Source: Muscardinus avellanarius (Eukaryota > Chordata > Mammalia > Rodentia > Gliridae). Taken from it: DNA of 64,000 nt. Below the pieces are notes generated by a model. It was not told where the DNA came from. It saw only the letters and a list, made by a program, of their open reading frames with translations, and searched no databases. The stretch lies in assembly GCA_963383645.1 (NCBI GenBank), contig OY726560.1:150369849-150433848 (forward strand), written 5' to 3'. Below, piece after piece: positions 10,904-22,475 of this stretch. The position numbers and the translations under genes were made by a program. Each line of letters opens with the position of its first letter. Within the stretch, counting starts at the first letter, position 1.

Positions 10904-11260
10904 AGAAGAAGAAGAAGAAGAAGAAGAGAGGAGGAGGAGGAGGAGGAGGAGGAGGAGGAGGAGGAGGAGGGAGAGGGGAGAGAGAGAGAAGAAGAAGAAG
11001 AGGGAGGAGGAGGAGGAGGAGGAGGAGGAGGGAGGGAGGGAGGGGAGGAGAGGAGAGAGAGAGAAAGTGCCATAGAGAAAATAAACCCTTCCAGGGCATG
11101 CTCCGACCTGCCTCCTCCAACCAAGTTCATGTTCCAGTCCTCCATTCAGCCAGCAATGGGTTAAGCCACTGATGGGGTCAGAGCTTCATGATCTAAAAAA
11201 AAAGCCCCACTTCTGAGCACAAGAGACTGGGGGGAAATTCCACATCCAAATCATACCAGT
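10628..11260 (-). repeat. old LTR-like repeat interrupted by a purine microsatellite
   Basis: Reads as the complement of the 908-1268 family: tgtgttagtcaactttgtgt, ccattgccctgggcc, catcacagcagaagac, then after the purine tract ttccagggcatgctccg, tccattcagccagcaatggg and catccaaatcata. Placement of the microsatellite shows it grew from a short GA run native to the repeat. Confidence 0.6.
10828..11068. repeat. compound purine microsatellite (GA)n(GAA)n(GGA)n
   Basis: About 240 bases with essentially only purines on +: (GA)n 10831-10900, (GAA)n to about 10925, (GGA)n to about 10970, then a second GA/GAA/GGA round. Long charged or Pro/Ser/Leu open frames over it are artefacts of the repeat. Such mirror-repeat purine tracts can form triplex DNA. 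Confidence 0.97.
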
Positions 11261-11365
11261 GCTTATAATGGTATCTCTCAGGAGTAGAATTTGTGGTCAT
11301 TGCTCTTTTCTTTTGAAAAATTTTAATATTTTGCAATGCTCATCAATTAGTATGTATGGACTAAT

Positions 11366-11540
11366 GGATTTTTTTTCCCCTGTGGGTACTAGGAATTGAA
11401 CCCAGGGGAAATGTACTTCTGAACTCCACACCCAGCCCAATTTTTTATTCTTTATTTTGAAACAAGGTCTCACTAAGTTTCCAAAATCCTCACAAGTTGC
11501 TGAGATTGGCTGAGAACCTGTGGTCCTCCTGTCTCAGCCT
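11366..11540 (-). mobile_element. B1-dID SINE, truncated in B1
   Basis: Complement of a dID and linker (gaattgaacccaggggaaat, tcctgtctcagcctc), then switches abruptly to a plus-strand SINE. Confidence 0.75.
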
Positions 11541-11895
11541 CAGCTACCTAGTGAGGCCTTCAGCAACTTAGTGAGACCCTAGTACCACAAAAAATATAAA
11601 TAAATAATTATTTTTTGTGGTACTGGGGGTGAAACCCAGAGGCTTTCTACCTCCGGGCTATACTCCCAGACCTATTTTATACTTTATCTGGAAACGGGGT
11701 CTCACTAAGTTGCTGAGAGCCTCACTCAGTAGCTGAGGCTGGCTTCAAACCTGTGCGACCCTCCTGTCTCAGCCTCCCAAGCACTGGCATTACAAGCGTG
11801 CGCCACCAAGCCTGGCAATAAATAATTATTTTTAAAGGACTGAGTGTGTAGTTTATGTCCCAAGGTTCAATCTCTAGTACCAAAAAACAAAAAAA
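11541..11895 (+). mobile_element. B1-dID SINE fragment interrupted by another SINE
   Basis: agctacctagtgaggccttc linker at 11537-11580 joins, after the insertion at 11616-11816, to ggactgagtgtgtagtttat and a diverged dID end at 11835-11895. It forms an inverted pair with the preceding minus SINE. Confidence 0.7.
11616..11816 (-). mobile_element. B1-dID SINE inserted in the plus SINE
   Basis: A 17-bp TSD (aataaataattattttt) at 11599-11615 and 11817-11833 marks clean insertion into the A-rich stretch of the older SINE. Confidence 0.92.
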
Positions 11896-12454
11896 TCACG
11901 GTATATCAGTCACCTTGTGCCATGTGCATCCATGCTTGTTCTAAGAGAAGGGATGGGAGGTTCCTACTGATCCAATATATTTGGGGAATAACCCATGCTC
12001 TGTCTCCATTTAGGAAATTCTCACTGCACCTGAACACATTACGGGCTCTGAAATGTCCAGTACTAAAATAAAACTTTATATTCAAATATTTTCCCAAGTA
12101 TTTAGCCAGGAACCTTTTACCATGGCGCACCTATTAACTTCTTTTGAGCACATATAATTAGAAATCGGGTGCTTGTAAAACATCTTATTTTACTCCCTGA
12201 TTATGTAAACTTTACATCTGTTGGGATACCCATTAATGTCTGTCATTATCCATTCTGGAATTTCTACTTTTTTACCTTAGAATAAATTTTCTTTTGATTG
12301 AAAAAAATGCACTTTACTTGCTCATGGGGCCAAGGATAATCTTTCTGGGAGTCCTTCGCCACTTTCTCTTCTGATTTTGTCCGTGTAGTACGGGAATTAT
12401 TATTTACATTTGAACCATTTCTTCTATTTCAGCCAGGAACAATACAAAGTTCAA
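11896..12454. other. unassigned sequence, start of SINE-poor domain
   Basis: AT-leaning, no repeat or exon recognised. Open frames of up to 75 codons show no features. Confidence 0.4.
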
Positions 12455-12650
12455 ACAAGTAATTCATTCATTCTTTACTCACCATGCACTTATTAAGCTC
12501 CTACTGCCTGTCAAGACTTTATACACAGTATTTCGAATTCTGTCAACGCCAGGAGGAATTGTTATTATACCCATTTCACAGGTGTGAGAAGCAAGGCTGG
12601 GTTACTTCTCCAGGAGCACAGAGGGATGGGGCAGGAGCTGCCTGCCTGCT
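12455..12650 (+). repeat. MIR/L2-class relic
   Basis: attcattcattctttactca, cacttattaagctcctactg, tacccatttcacaggtgtga and a following cagagggatggggcaggagc match the order of the MIR/MIR3 core and 3' part, at high divergence. Confidence 0.5.
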
Positions 12651-13054
12651 CGGGAGCCCGCGTTCTCCCTCCCTGGGCTGTGTCACAGGACTCTCAATTA
12701 TTGCCTGACCTGCATTTTTGACTCTGCATGCGTTTCAATTTGCTGTCCCTAATTGGAATCAAATATTTTTGACTCTAGAAATAAATACTGTTAAACAGTG
12801 GTCCGTGCACAGAATAAATGAATGCCTGTTGCTAAGGAGACATGGTGAAGGAGATGGGGGGATGGAAGACAGATTCCAGCCGCACAGACCCTGCCACCCC
12901 GGCTGGACTGTCTGAGCTGCGGCAGGGACCAGGCACGTGAAGGACTGAGAGAAGCCCAGTTGTCTGGGGACAGAGACGGTCAGCTACGCTGCTCAAGAAA
13001 AGTTAAGAATCTCTACTTAAAAATCAAATCCAACCAGTTGTAATCATTGGCAGG
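12651..13054. other. unassigned sequence
   Basis: No recognisable exon or repeat; unique-looking sequence with moderate GC. Confidence 0.35.
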
Positions 13055-13475
13055 TACAATGGGTTGAACAGAATCCTCCAAAAGGTCATGCCCCCTGAAA
13101 ACTCCGAATGTGTGAACGTGACCTTATTTTGAAATAGAGTTTTTGCAAGTGTTAGTAAGACGGGAGATGAGATCAGATGGGAGTGGGTGGGCACCAAATC
13201 CACTGACCATCCTTCTTAAGAGATGGAAAGGACCCACAGAGACACACAGAAGGCATTGTGAAGACAGGGGCAGGTGCACAAGGATGGCCAGCGACCACAA
13301 AAGCCGGGAGAGAGGCATGGGTTGTCTCTCCCTCAGGCCCTCCAAGGAGACCCAACCCTGCTGCCATCTTGCTTCTGTCGCCGCCTCCAGAAAGATGAGA
13401 AATTAAATCTCCGCTGAATTAAGCCACCCAGTTTGTGGTAATTGGTTATGGCAGCCCCAGGAAACCAAAACAGAA
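13055..13475 (+). repeat. old LTR-like repeat (second family)
   Basis: Diagnostic order: gggttgaacagaatcctcca, gtgaccttattttgaaatag, ttcttaagagatggaaagga, agaaggcattgtgaagacag, cctccagaaagatgagaaat, and the end gccacccagtttgtggtaat ... cccaggaaaccaaaaca. Other copies lie at 22880 and 47235. The family is a common mammalian LTR-like relic; the subfamily name is not claimed. Confidence 0.6.
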
Positions 13476-13837
13476 AAGAACTTTAATTTTTAAGGCTACC
13501 ACATGAGCCAACAAAATTTATTTGTGCACCAGGCTGGGCCTATGAGTCACCAGTCACAACAGCCAGAGTCAAAGGCACCTCCTGCCACATGTCCTTCTCC
13601 AAAAATGATGGCACTACTTCCCCCAACAGCTCTGCAGAGACAGAACTGCTCTTCTGAGCACCAGGTCTACTATGCCAATACTTTAAGCATCTTTTTTGCA
13701 AGCATTGCAGGCAACTCCAACTGAAGGTGTCCATAACCTGGCTGCATCCCTCATTGTACCAGTATTGGCGATGGCCCAGGAAGATTTGAGAAAGCTCTGA
13801 TTATTAATAGATATATTTCAAAAATAATTGTGTCAAA

Positions 13838-14406
13838 ATGACTGACAGCAGACCTGGGGAAAGAAAGACTTGGTTTGGGTTTCAGTCAGGAAGCAAACAG
13901 CTCTTGAAACTTAAATTAACCTAGCTAAAGGTAATTAGCAAGTCTATAGGAGAGGGGAACTAGGACTTCCTCATCCTCATTCTAAAGACAGGTTTACATA
14001 ATAATTGGATAGTCTAGCTAGGATGGGAAGAGGCGTCGACCTTCCTAAAAGAAGACACCTTGCCGGGGGAGGAAACTTACAGGGATGTTTACTACCTCAG
14101 AATTACGTAAACAAGATGGAGGTCATGGGTATAAAAGGTCTGGTCCATGTGTTGTATCTTTGATGGGGCATTCACTCGAACCACCACCCCATGCCATTCT
14201 TGAACTATCTTCTATATTTCTATCTTTTTAATAAATTTCTTTAAATCTTCAGCAAGAGTCTGGGCTATTGTATACTTATCCTTAGCTCAGGACAAGAACC
14301 CATGGTTTTTCTGTTTTTCTGTTTGGGGGGTTTGTGTGTGTTAAGGGAAATTGTGTCCAGGGCCTTAACAGGGGTCCTTGGGGACAGTTTCCCAAAAACC
14401 ATAACA
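13838..14406 (+). mobile_element. candidate solo LTR (endogenous retrovirus relic)
   Basis: Starts near TGACAG and ends near CCATAACA. A TATA-type box (TATAAAAG, 14130-14137) lies about 100 bases before an AATAAA (14230-14235), followed by a T/G-rich stretch, which is the order of an LTR promoter and poly(A) signal. No gag/pol-like coding sequence flanks it. No clear TSD was found, so it is inferred from organisation only. Confidence 0.45.
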
Positions 14407-15984
14407 TTATCTTCAAAAAACCTTAACACTCACCACGAGGAATTACCATGACTTGGTGCCACTGGTATGCTGCAGCTGGCCAGGTCAGCTTCCAAGAGCC
14501 AGTTATTAAATATTCATGATTGTCCTTGACCCTTGAAACCAGCCATGATAGAAGTATGTTTACCTCCAAAGTTGGCAAGCCCTATCGATGGGGGACAGTT
14601 TTTTGGGGTCCTAGTTTGCCAACACACCCTTGAAGCCTCTGTGCTCTCCATCTCTCAGGTGAGAAAGCTCACATATATTTCATTTCACGCTCTCTCTCCA
14701 TACTTAGCCTCCAGCCACCAAATCTCATCAAGTCTCTCTCTCTGCAAAGTGTGGCGTGAGTCCTCTCCTCTCCCTCTCCACTGCTCGGGTCTCATCTTTC
14801 CTGCATTTGAGTTACTGCCAGGGTTTCATGATTTTCACCACCCATTACAATCCTCAAACAAGGAGTTAGACATAAATGTCTCTCCTTAGACATTTTTAAC
14901 ATCTAAATGCCTTTGCTTGGCATTCAGAGCTGTGCTAGTTGGGTTTCTTTCCATTGCAAATGGCAAGAGCTCACTCACACAAAGGCACTTGCTAATTCTT
15001 ATAATGAGGAGGCCCAAGGCAAATCAGGCTGCAGGCACAGCTGGATCAGCTTAGCAGGGACCTGGGCTGCCTTTGCTAAACGCACTGGCTCTTTCACCTG
15101 GGCCTGAGATGCCCTATGAGTAACCAACAGCAAGATAAAGCTGGGCATCCCTGCCATAATTTTGTATCTGTCTCTTTTATTACCTTAAAATTTCAGTTTG
15201 GCCCCTGCTCAGCAATGCACATAGGCATTTAGTCATTTAAGGAGAGTTCATCTAAGAGCTACTTAGACAAGGTTTCTTAGCCTTACATCTCCCTAACCTA
15301 TTTTGTCCCCCTTGGAGACCGGAGTGAGATTTGCAGCCTCCTATTTCAGACTCCCAGAAGTCTGGTCAGATTAAAAGTCTCCAGTCATCAGCCCCTTCCA
15401 GGATCATGATCAGATGGACAAACACCCTCCTCACGAGGTGAAAATTGCCCCTCATGTGTAGAGGCTTCTCTGGAGCCACCTCCCAGAACCTCAACTGAGA
15501 ATGATCCTGTGGGCCATGCTTGGGCCAAGACTGCTGATGACACCTACCTCTCATCCCTCTCCCTCTGTTTAAACCTAAAGTTCATGCCAGTACCCTGAAG
15601 ATGGGTCTGAGATGCCGGGTCTCACTTTTCTTCCTAATACAGACACATTAATTAAAGTTCCCTGTCCTGCTTCTCACGGGTCCTCTTTCTGTTTGGTATG
15701 TGGGGCGAGTGGCCGGACCTGGTTACTTGGGACCCCCAGAGCCAGGCCTCGGGCTGGGACACTGGGAGCACTGAGGCTGGCTCCCCTCTCTGTGGCCCAG
15801 CCTCTCTCTGCCTGGTCTCCCTCTCAGTTATGTTCCTTTCCAGTAAGAGGCAAAATGGCCAGCAGCCGCTCTGAGCCACAGCCTTCTAGCTCGGCACAGA
15901 GTGATCACACAATGGTCTTTGTCTCACTATCATTCAGCCCTCCCTGAACCCTCGCCTTGTTCATGTGGCTCTGCAGTTCCTCCC
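14407..15984. other. unassigned region with possible old repeats
   Basis: No gene found. 14930-15060 (tccattgcaaatggcaagag ... ggcacagctggatc) and 15560-15680 (tctgagatgccgggtctcac, attaaagttccc) look like worn repeat or LTR pieces, but I cannot assign them. Open frames to 118 codons are featureless. Confidence 0.35.
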
Positions 15985-16400
15985 ACTAAGGAGGCAGGAG
16001 ACATTTCCCCATCTCCTGATTCTGAATTAGGCCACCTGACTTCCCTTTGACCAATGGGGTGTTAACCGCTGTGAGCCTGGAAAAGGCAGTGTGCATCTCC
16101 AGTTGCTCTCTTGATCCTTTGAAACTGCCCTGAGTACACGCTGGGGCTAGCCCACTCAGGGGGCATGTGGCACTGTGCTGAGCTGCTCCGCCATTCCTGC
16201 CACAGCCAGCACCGATCAGCAGACATCCAGCCGAGCTCACCCGTGTGTGCGAGCCCTGCCGAGATCAGCTGAGCCCCCACAGACTTGAGAGCTAAATAAA
16301 TGTCCATTGTCGTGTGCCACTGAGGTTATGTGGTTGCTCGTTACGCAGCATTACTGAAGCATTAAGTAACTATTACACTTAGTTAACTCATGACAGAGAA
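15985..16400 (+). repeat. MLT1-like MaLR LTR
   Basis: 3' end is characteristic: gagagctaaataaatgtcca, tgtgccactgaggttatgtg, gctcgttacgcagcattact. The upstream ctgggg...cattcctgcc region is diverged. ERVL-MaLR assignment is from the remembered MLT1 3' end. Confidence 0.6.
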
Positions 16401-17094
16401 TTTCTCTCTGTGTCTATATAACAACCTCAGGGAACACTGACTAGCTCTGCTTGTGCCCTAGGCCCAGCCCCTGCACAAGAGATCACAAAGCCTCATTAAA
16501 CAGCCTGCATACCAGGAGGAGAGGTCGCCATGAGTTGCAGCTTCACAAAGACTCCACGGAAGGGGAGGGCAGAAGTACACGCCACGAGAAGTTCCCACTG
16601 CCCCTGCCTCTCCTGCAGGGATCTCTGCTTCCCCCTCTGAACGGCTGGCTCTTTTCTGACCTGTCACTTGCTTTCCTCTCTCTTTGCCATGGCAGACACT
16701 GATCATCTTACCTGGAAGGCCCTCCCCGTCCTTCTGTGGAGCCTTCTCGACTCACCAGACCCAAAATGAGAGAAGACAGGTTGGCGGGGAAGACAGAGCC
16801 CAGGGCGCAGGGCGGGACCACACAAGGGCTCGTTCCTGGGTGCTAGCCCGAGATCACCAATCCACAAGCGAGCCCAGTACCCAGATCTGAAGCAGTGACC
16901 AGAGCTAAGGCCTGTGGGCAAGTCCAAGGCCCTAGGTCCCCTGGCAGGCCAGCTCAGGTGGGGCAGAGGTGGCAGAGGGTGGACCAGCTGGTCAGGTCGG
17001 CACACTCAGGCACAGAGCTTGCACTTCAGAGACCTGGAGGCGGAATCAGAATCCAAGGGACTGAAAGCAACATGGCCACAGCACAGTAATGCTT
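16401..17094. other. unassigned sequence
   Basis: GC-rich with no supported gene. Open frames on both strands (up to 100 codons) are overlapping and low in features. Confidence 0.35.
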
Positions 17095-17480
17095 TTTCAA
17101 CCTTAGGGCACGCGGGACTGTGCTGAGAGCTTGTTTACGTTATCTCATTGAAGTCTCGTCCAGGCCTCCAACTATGAAGCTCGTCCTTGTTTTTTCTTTT
17201 CCTTTTCTTTTTTTCAGTACGAGGAATTGAACTCAGGGGTACCCTACCACCAAGCTACATCCCCATATCCCTAACCCTTTTTACATTCTTTATTTGGAGA
17301 CAAGGTCTTGCTAAATTGCTCAGGCTGGCTTTGAACTCGTAATCCTCCTGCTTCAGCCTCCTGAGACACTGGGATGACAGGCCTGGGCCCCACTCAGCAT
17401 CAGAGCCCATCCTTCACCCAGGCACTAGCTTGCCCAGGATGGGATTGGACTTTTCACTCTGAAAGACTGACCTAGGTCTC
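17095..17480 (+). repeat. MIR relic split by a SINE
   Basis: gactgtgctgagagcttgtt and gttatctcattgaagtctcg are MIR-core-like. The match resumes weakly after the SINE at 17190-17398. Confidence 0.45.
17190..17398 (-). mobile_element. B1-dID SINE, diverged
   Basis: gaggaattgaactcaggggt, ctaccaccaagctacatccc, then ctcaggctggctttgaactc and cactgggatgacaggcctgg. It keeps more of the classic B1 word order than most copies here. It is one of only two SINEs between 11.9 and 23.9 kb. Confidence 0.85.
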
Positions 17481-18059
17481 TGCCTCCAGGCACGTTTCTG
17501 GTGTTAGGCAATCTGACTCAATGCATGGCCCCCTCAGAGACCAGCTGAGAACCCCCCCTCCCAGGAGGCCCCCTGGGTGCCCAGGTGAAATCCACCCCTT
17601 CTTTATTCCCACAGCACTTGGTCTCTGTCTCTGCTCAGGTGTTTGGCCCCTTCTTCAGGTTCCAAGGTGACATGTGTGCCCCAGCCTCTCCCCTCTGGGT
17701 AATCTGCGCCACCCTGGGAGGATCAGCCATCGGCTGGTCCCCAGGGCACTGGCCGCAGGCAGCAGGTGCTGAATAGCCACTTGCTGAATGCACAGCATGT
17801 GCTGGTATTTATCTATCTCCACTGACCTGAATCTAACAAAGCAGCCTGGTGGGTCCATCTTCTGCCAGTGAGCAGGTGCCTGTGAACTGTGTTGTGTGTG
17901 GGGAGAGCAGAGCAGTGCGGGACCCTCGGCCAGAGCTGTGGTTCACGGAACCCCAGATTGAAGACCACACCCCACAGATGGGCCTCAGGCCCTTCCTCTG
18001 ACCCAGCTCCCAAAACAACTGGAGATGGTTGTCTTCTCCCTAGGAAAAGAGGGATGACA
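17481..18059. other. unassigned unique sequence
   Basis: No repeat or exon recognised; moderate GC. Confidence 0.35.
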
Positions 18060-19510
18060 ACCCTCTTTCATTAGGAAAAAAAAAATCTAAAAGCTTTTCC
18101 CTGTGTGGGTAGCTGTGCCCAGTGGGTGTTTGGTCCTTTTTGAATGAGTGATGTTTTTGAACGTTTGCCTCCAGCAAATTAGAGCCACAATCACACTGTG
18201 AGTTAACAGGACTGGTCATACACACATAGCCTGTGCTCAAACTTCATTCCACCTTTAAAGGAAACCGAGGCCTGAGGCTGGCAGCTGAGGTAAGATAATT
18301 ACCTCTCCATATCCGCACAGCCCTCAGGTTCAGAGCCACAGATTGAACACACACTGCTCAATATACATTGCGATTCCAGATAAGCAATGAATAAATTCAG
18401 CATAAGTATGTCCCCTGCAATATTTGAGACATACTTACACTAAAAAAAAAAAAAAAAAATTTTAACCAGGCAGCCTATCATTTGATTTGATAAATACAGT
18501 AATCCTGTCAAGGCAGGATCTTTAAAATGTCAAAGCCCAGGGTCCCAGGACTGCTTCCAGATGACAAAAGGAAGATCAGAGAAGCCGTAACACGGAATCA
18601 TCTGAGCTATTTAGGATTCACAAATGAATGTCCAACCGCGAGGCATGAAAAGCCCGATCAGACACTCAGTGCAATTCACACAAAATATTTTTCAAGGGTA
18701 TAATAGCTCGGATAAAACCCATTAGCACACTTAAATTAATTCTGTACTCAGCATAATAACACGTGGCTCTCCCCCACTTGCTCTTCCCAGGGGAAATATT
18801 TGACCATTTACGTCAGTCTCCCGCTTGAACACTCGGGGAGGCCAGCGGCGTGACAGTTATTGATTTTTGATGAATGGCATAGCTCTCTCTTCTGAGCTAT
18901 TGCTGCCATGTTTTCAAACCTTACTTAATTGTTCAATGATTTTTGATGTTTTGGTCTTTTTCTTTTTCATTTTCTTCTTCTTCCTTCGCAAAGAACTAAA
19001 TGCAAAGTGTTTATTCTCCAAAGGCCGTAAACAGAGCTTGCGGGTCTAGTTTCTATGACAACCCCACTCGACGCAGCAAACCTAGATTATCTCTAATGAC
19101 AGACATGAAGTTTAAATTGCACATTCTGAACAAACAGTGCTCTGCTGACCTTTTATTGAAAAATGGAATCCAGGGTGATTAGCATAGTGTGTTATATAAA
19201 AAGGAAAACCGTGTGTTGGTGGGCTTTATGCGCTGGCGATTAGCCGCACCGCTAGTCTTTAACAAACTGCTTGCCAGGATGGAGAGCTTGGGAAATTAAG
19301 ATTTGCCATCTATCATTTTCAAATTCAGTAAAATCTGCAGCCATAATTGCACTAAGCAGTTTTCAAATAACACATGCGGCTGTTTCTCTTGCTTAGTCAA
19401 TTCAGACTTCTAGCAGGGGAGCAAGTAAGGAGAGGAAATTTTTACCCATTGTACAAAAAAAAAGCATAATAATTGTTGGCTCTAAGAGCTATTCTGAAAC
19501 AATCTCTGCC
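18060..19510. promoter_or_regulatory. candidate conserved developmental enhancer region
   Basis: About 1.4 kb without recognisable transposons, AT-rich yet retaining CpG (for example gcgctggcgattagccgcac near 19230). Many homeodomain-type and related cores are present: ttaaattaattctg 18730, TGACAG 18852, ttattgatttttgatgaatg 18858-18877, gattagcatag 19177, cataattgcac 19342. Also taatgacagacatgaag near 19095 and a poly-pyrimidine run at 18955-18987. Dense TAAT/ATTA cores with intact unique sequence are typical of conserved non-coding elements; function and conservation are inferred, not tested. Confidence 0.4.
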
Positions 19511-19689
19511 TCTTATAGTCCCCTCGCATAATTCCTGGAGGATGTCTAGGCTCTCCCATCTCCTGGCAGCTACCACCTGGAAACCAGCTACCAACGGTGC
19601 CAGTGTGGTGGGCTGGGTTGGTTAACCAGAGGCGGGGCCTAGTTGGGGTCTGCCAGCTGGATACCTGGCAGCCAGTTCTCTGCTCTTAT
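19511..19689. other. unassigned sequence
   Basis: No feature recognised. Confidence 0.3.
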
Positions 19690-19870
19690 CGACTGTTTGG
19701 AAAGTAAGCCACTGGGTTCAGATCCTAGTTTTGCCTCTGACCTCTCGATGACCTTGGGCAAATGACCTGGCCTTTCTGAGAGCTGATTTCCTTGCCTGTG
19801 CCTTGGAAGTAAGAACAACAGGGCACACTTCATAGGGCCAAGCAGGAGGGTTCAGGAAGTTGTACCCGAG
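19690..19870 (+). repeat. MIR element
   Basis: Clear MIR order: actgggttcagatcctagtt, ttgcctctgacctc, gaccttgggcaaatgacctg, cctttctgagagctgatttc, cttgcctgtgcc, then cacttcatagggcc. Confidence 0.8.
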
Positions 19871-20154
19871 ACTGGCGCAGCCAGCCCTCGGCAACTATAG
19901 CTGCCCTCACTGTACCGGGGCAGGGTCTGTCCCCCATTTTCATGGGGCTGTTCCCAGCAGGCTTCTCGAACCATTTGTGCTTCTGAGATGTTGTGAGACA
20001 ATACAGAACGTGGAAGCAGATTCACTTCTCTCATCGGCCACGATCTCCGAGCACCAGCTTTGTAGGAATACAAGGCCAACGACATCATCGTACGACCACA
20101 CAGTGCCCATCATATGACAAGGGCAGACCTCAGCACCAGCGCTCCTGGCTCTGT

Positions 20155-20300
20155 GGCTTCGTACATGTCATTTAATCTCTAAGAAATGATACGTATGTCT
20201 TCTGATCCTTAGAACAGCCCAGGGTGAAAGGAGCCATTCTCTTCACTCCCGCTTCACAAGTGGGGAAACTGAGCCTGGGAGTCATGAAGAGGTGGCCAGA
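20155..20300 (+). repeat. MIR relic
   Basis: catgtcatttaatctctaag, gatccttagaacagcccagg and cacaagtggggaaactgagc follow the 3' half of MIR. Confidence 0.6.
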
Positions 20301-20884
20301 TGGGGTGCACTGGAGTTTGGCACAGCACTTTCAAGTCGTCATGATGCCCTTCCACAGATCCTTCGCTGGACCTCTGTGTCCTTGGCCACCTGCTCCTCAC
20401 TGGCCCTCGGCCACCACCCTGGTCCCAGCCTCCCTATGAACCTCTGTGTAGCTCTCACAGACCAGGCACAAGAGGCCACTTCCCCCAAGCCAGGCGACAG
20501 GCTTCACCTATGCTTTGCAACAGTGCTCAGGACACCATCTCCCCAATGCCCAGAGCACCAGGCCCAGTGGGCCCCAGCCAGCCGGGCTCCCAAGACCTTT
20601 GTAATACTCCGGCCCCAGTGGTCCAGGGTCTCACATCGTCCCAAGCAGCTGCCCAGCCCCTGAGGCCCACAGGGTTTGCCAAGGTAGCTACTTCTGTCCT
20701 TAGACCAGTCCTTGGACCTTGGGCACAACATAGTCCCTTCCAGCACACACCTCTGCGCCAGGCAGGCATCACTCCTATGTACTTGTTCTCCCGCCTTCCA
20801 CCCAATAGAAAATATTCTTCATGCATATTTTTTTTAATTTCCTAATGACCTAAAAATCACAGAGTTCCCCAGACTGCTGGGCTA
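20301..20884. other. unassigned GC-rich sequence
   Basis: Overlapping open frames on both strands (up to 123 codons) reflect low stop density in GC-rich DNA; none shows a recognisable protein. Confidence 0.35.
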
Positions 20885-21010
20885 GATGGCTGTACTATCC
20901 CCATTTCTCAGAGGAGACACTGGGTTTAGGAGGTCAGGTGACTTGCTGGGGATCCCACCAAGGTAATAAGGGTTGCAGCCAAGGCCTGCGCCTCCCCAGA
21001 CTGTCCCTAG
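20885..21010 (+). repeat. MIR relic
   Basis: actatccccatttctcagag, gtgacttgctggggatccca and a following gcagccaaggcctg match the MIR core/3' region. Confidence 0.55.
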
Positions 21011-21944
21011 ACCCAAACACAGTGCTGTCTTCCCAGCCTGTCCCTCGATGCTGATGAGAGCTGAAGCATTCAAGTTCCATCAGAGTTCAGGAATTATACA
21101 AATCCCCCAGTTTATCAGGGCCATCGACCACAGTTATTTTTACAGGCTGAGTTTCCTGTAAAAGCCCAGGCTCTCATTTGCTGTGATGCGTGATTATCCT
21201 TCAGAATGTAACTACAAACAGGACCTGACTGAATGAACGCAAAAGCTGTGTCACTTCCAGAGCAGCCACAGGACAGGGATAGCCTGGCAAGCAGCCTGGC
21301 ACATTGCCAAGCAGGGCCAGGGATGGTGCCAGGGGCCCTGATCCCTGTCCCCAAACTGTGAGCTCTCCACTCAGGACCCTGGGTTCTCAAAAGAGATGCA
21401 GTGTCCTCCCAGTAAGTGAGCGGCCACAGGCTTTCCACCAAGGTCCCCCAGTTCTCCCCAGCTCTCACAAGCAAAGCGTCTTCATCGCTGAGAATGCACC
21501 GGCTATATCTGGGAAGATGACTTGAGCCACATCTGGCTTCAGCCCAGGTTTCCCAAGTAGAAGCCAGATGTGCACAGTCTGAGCCCCAAAATGACTGCAT
21601 CCGAAACTCCATAGTTCTGCTAAAGGTGCCGCCCAATCTCCCCATCACCGGAGAGGGGTGCGCTCAAGACTTAAAGTCCTTTACCACAAAAAGCTACCAC
21701 CACAGCCTTCCTGGAAAATGACAGAGAACACAGCTTGTGTCTGCTCCAGCGTCTGACAGCAGATGCAACTGAAGCCCTGGCTCTGAGAAGAGCGAGAACT
21801 AGGAAGGCAGAGAGGGTGTTTGCTGTTCTCTTCCTGGGGCAAAACTCATCCCAAACCCCTGCATTCTAAACAGATCATGGGAAGAGAAGAGTGTCACTTC
21901 TTCATAGAGAGACCCGGCAGGCAGCGCTCGAAGAGATCACCTGG
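21011..21944. other. unassigned sequence
   Basis: A minus-strand open frame of 177 codons (21115-21648) has no recognisable domain and unremarkable composition for chance GC-rich sequence. I see no other feature. Confidence 0.35.
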
Positions 21945-22181
21945 TGTTAAGGCTTGGGTTTGAAATGTTCTGGGGACTCTATGGGTCCTTTGTCCCTTCC
22001 CTTACTATCTCTGCTTCCTGCTGCTACTGAGCTGAGCTCAGACTTCCTCCCCACACCATTCCACTATGATGTCTGCCTTGGAGTTGGCCAACTGTGGACT
22101 GTGCCTCTGAATTGTGAACCAAATAAGCTTTTCGTCCCCTCTCTTGTTCATGTCAGATATTTTGGACACAGTGACTGAAAA
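21945..22181 (+). repeat. old LTR-like repeat, 3' part (908-1268 family)
   Basis: ctatgatgtctgccttggag, ccaactgtggactgtgcctc, gaattgtgaaccaaataagc and ttttggacacagtgactgaa give the 3' half of the family. It is cut by the B1 fragment that follows. Confidence 0.6.
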
Positions 22182-22245
22182 GTGATCCTCCTGTCTCAGC
22201 CTCCCAAATAATGGGATTACAGGCATGTGCCACCATGCCCAGCTA
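22182..22245 (-). mobile_element. B1 fragment
   Basis: gatcctcctgtctcagcctc, gggattacaggcatgtgcca, ccatgcccagc is the complement of a B1 head. No dID part is attached. Confidence 0.8.
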
Positions 22246-22255
22246 GAAAGACTTT

Positions 22256-22475
22256 TTAAATTAAAACTATGAAATTTCTGGATAACAAAGATACAATAAA
22301 TTAAGTAAACGAGTCAATTGTTGAGTAGGCAAAATATTTACAACATGTTTGAGAGATGAGTCCTAGCTAAAGAGTTTTCACAAATTGATCATAGAAAGAC
22401 CACAGAAAAGGGAGAAAAGGATATGGGCAGAAATTCACGAAGGATCGAATCCAAATGGCCAATAAACATCATGGG
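22256..22475 (+). mobile_element. old L1 3'-region fragment
   Basis: Diverged sense L1: aatatttacaacatgtttga, ggatatgggcagaaattcac, ccaaatggccaataaacatc. Confidence 0.65.

Noticed and set aside
10617..11172. Long open frames on both strands rich in Glu/Arg/Gly or Leu/Ser/Pro
   Set aside because: They are the six readings of the purine microsatellite and have no sequence outside it that looks coding.
21115..21648. 177-codon open frame on the minus strand
   Set aside because: No domain, signal or homology recognised; crosses unique GC-rich sequence where stops are rare.
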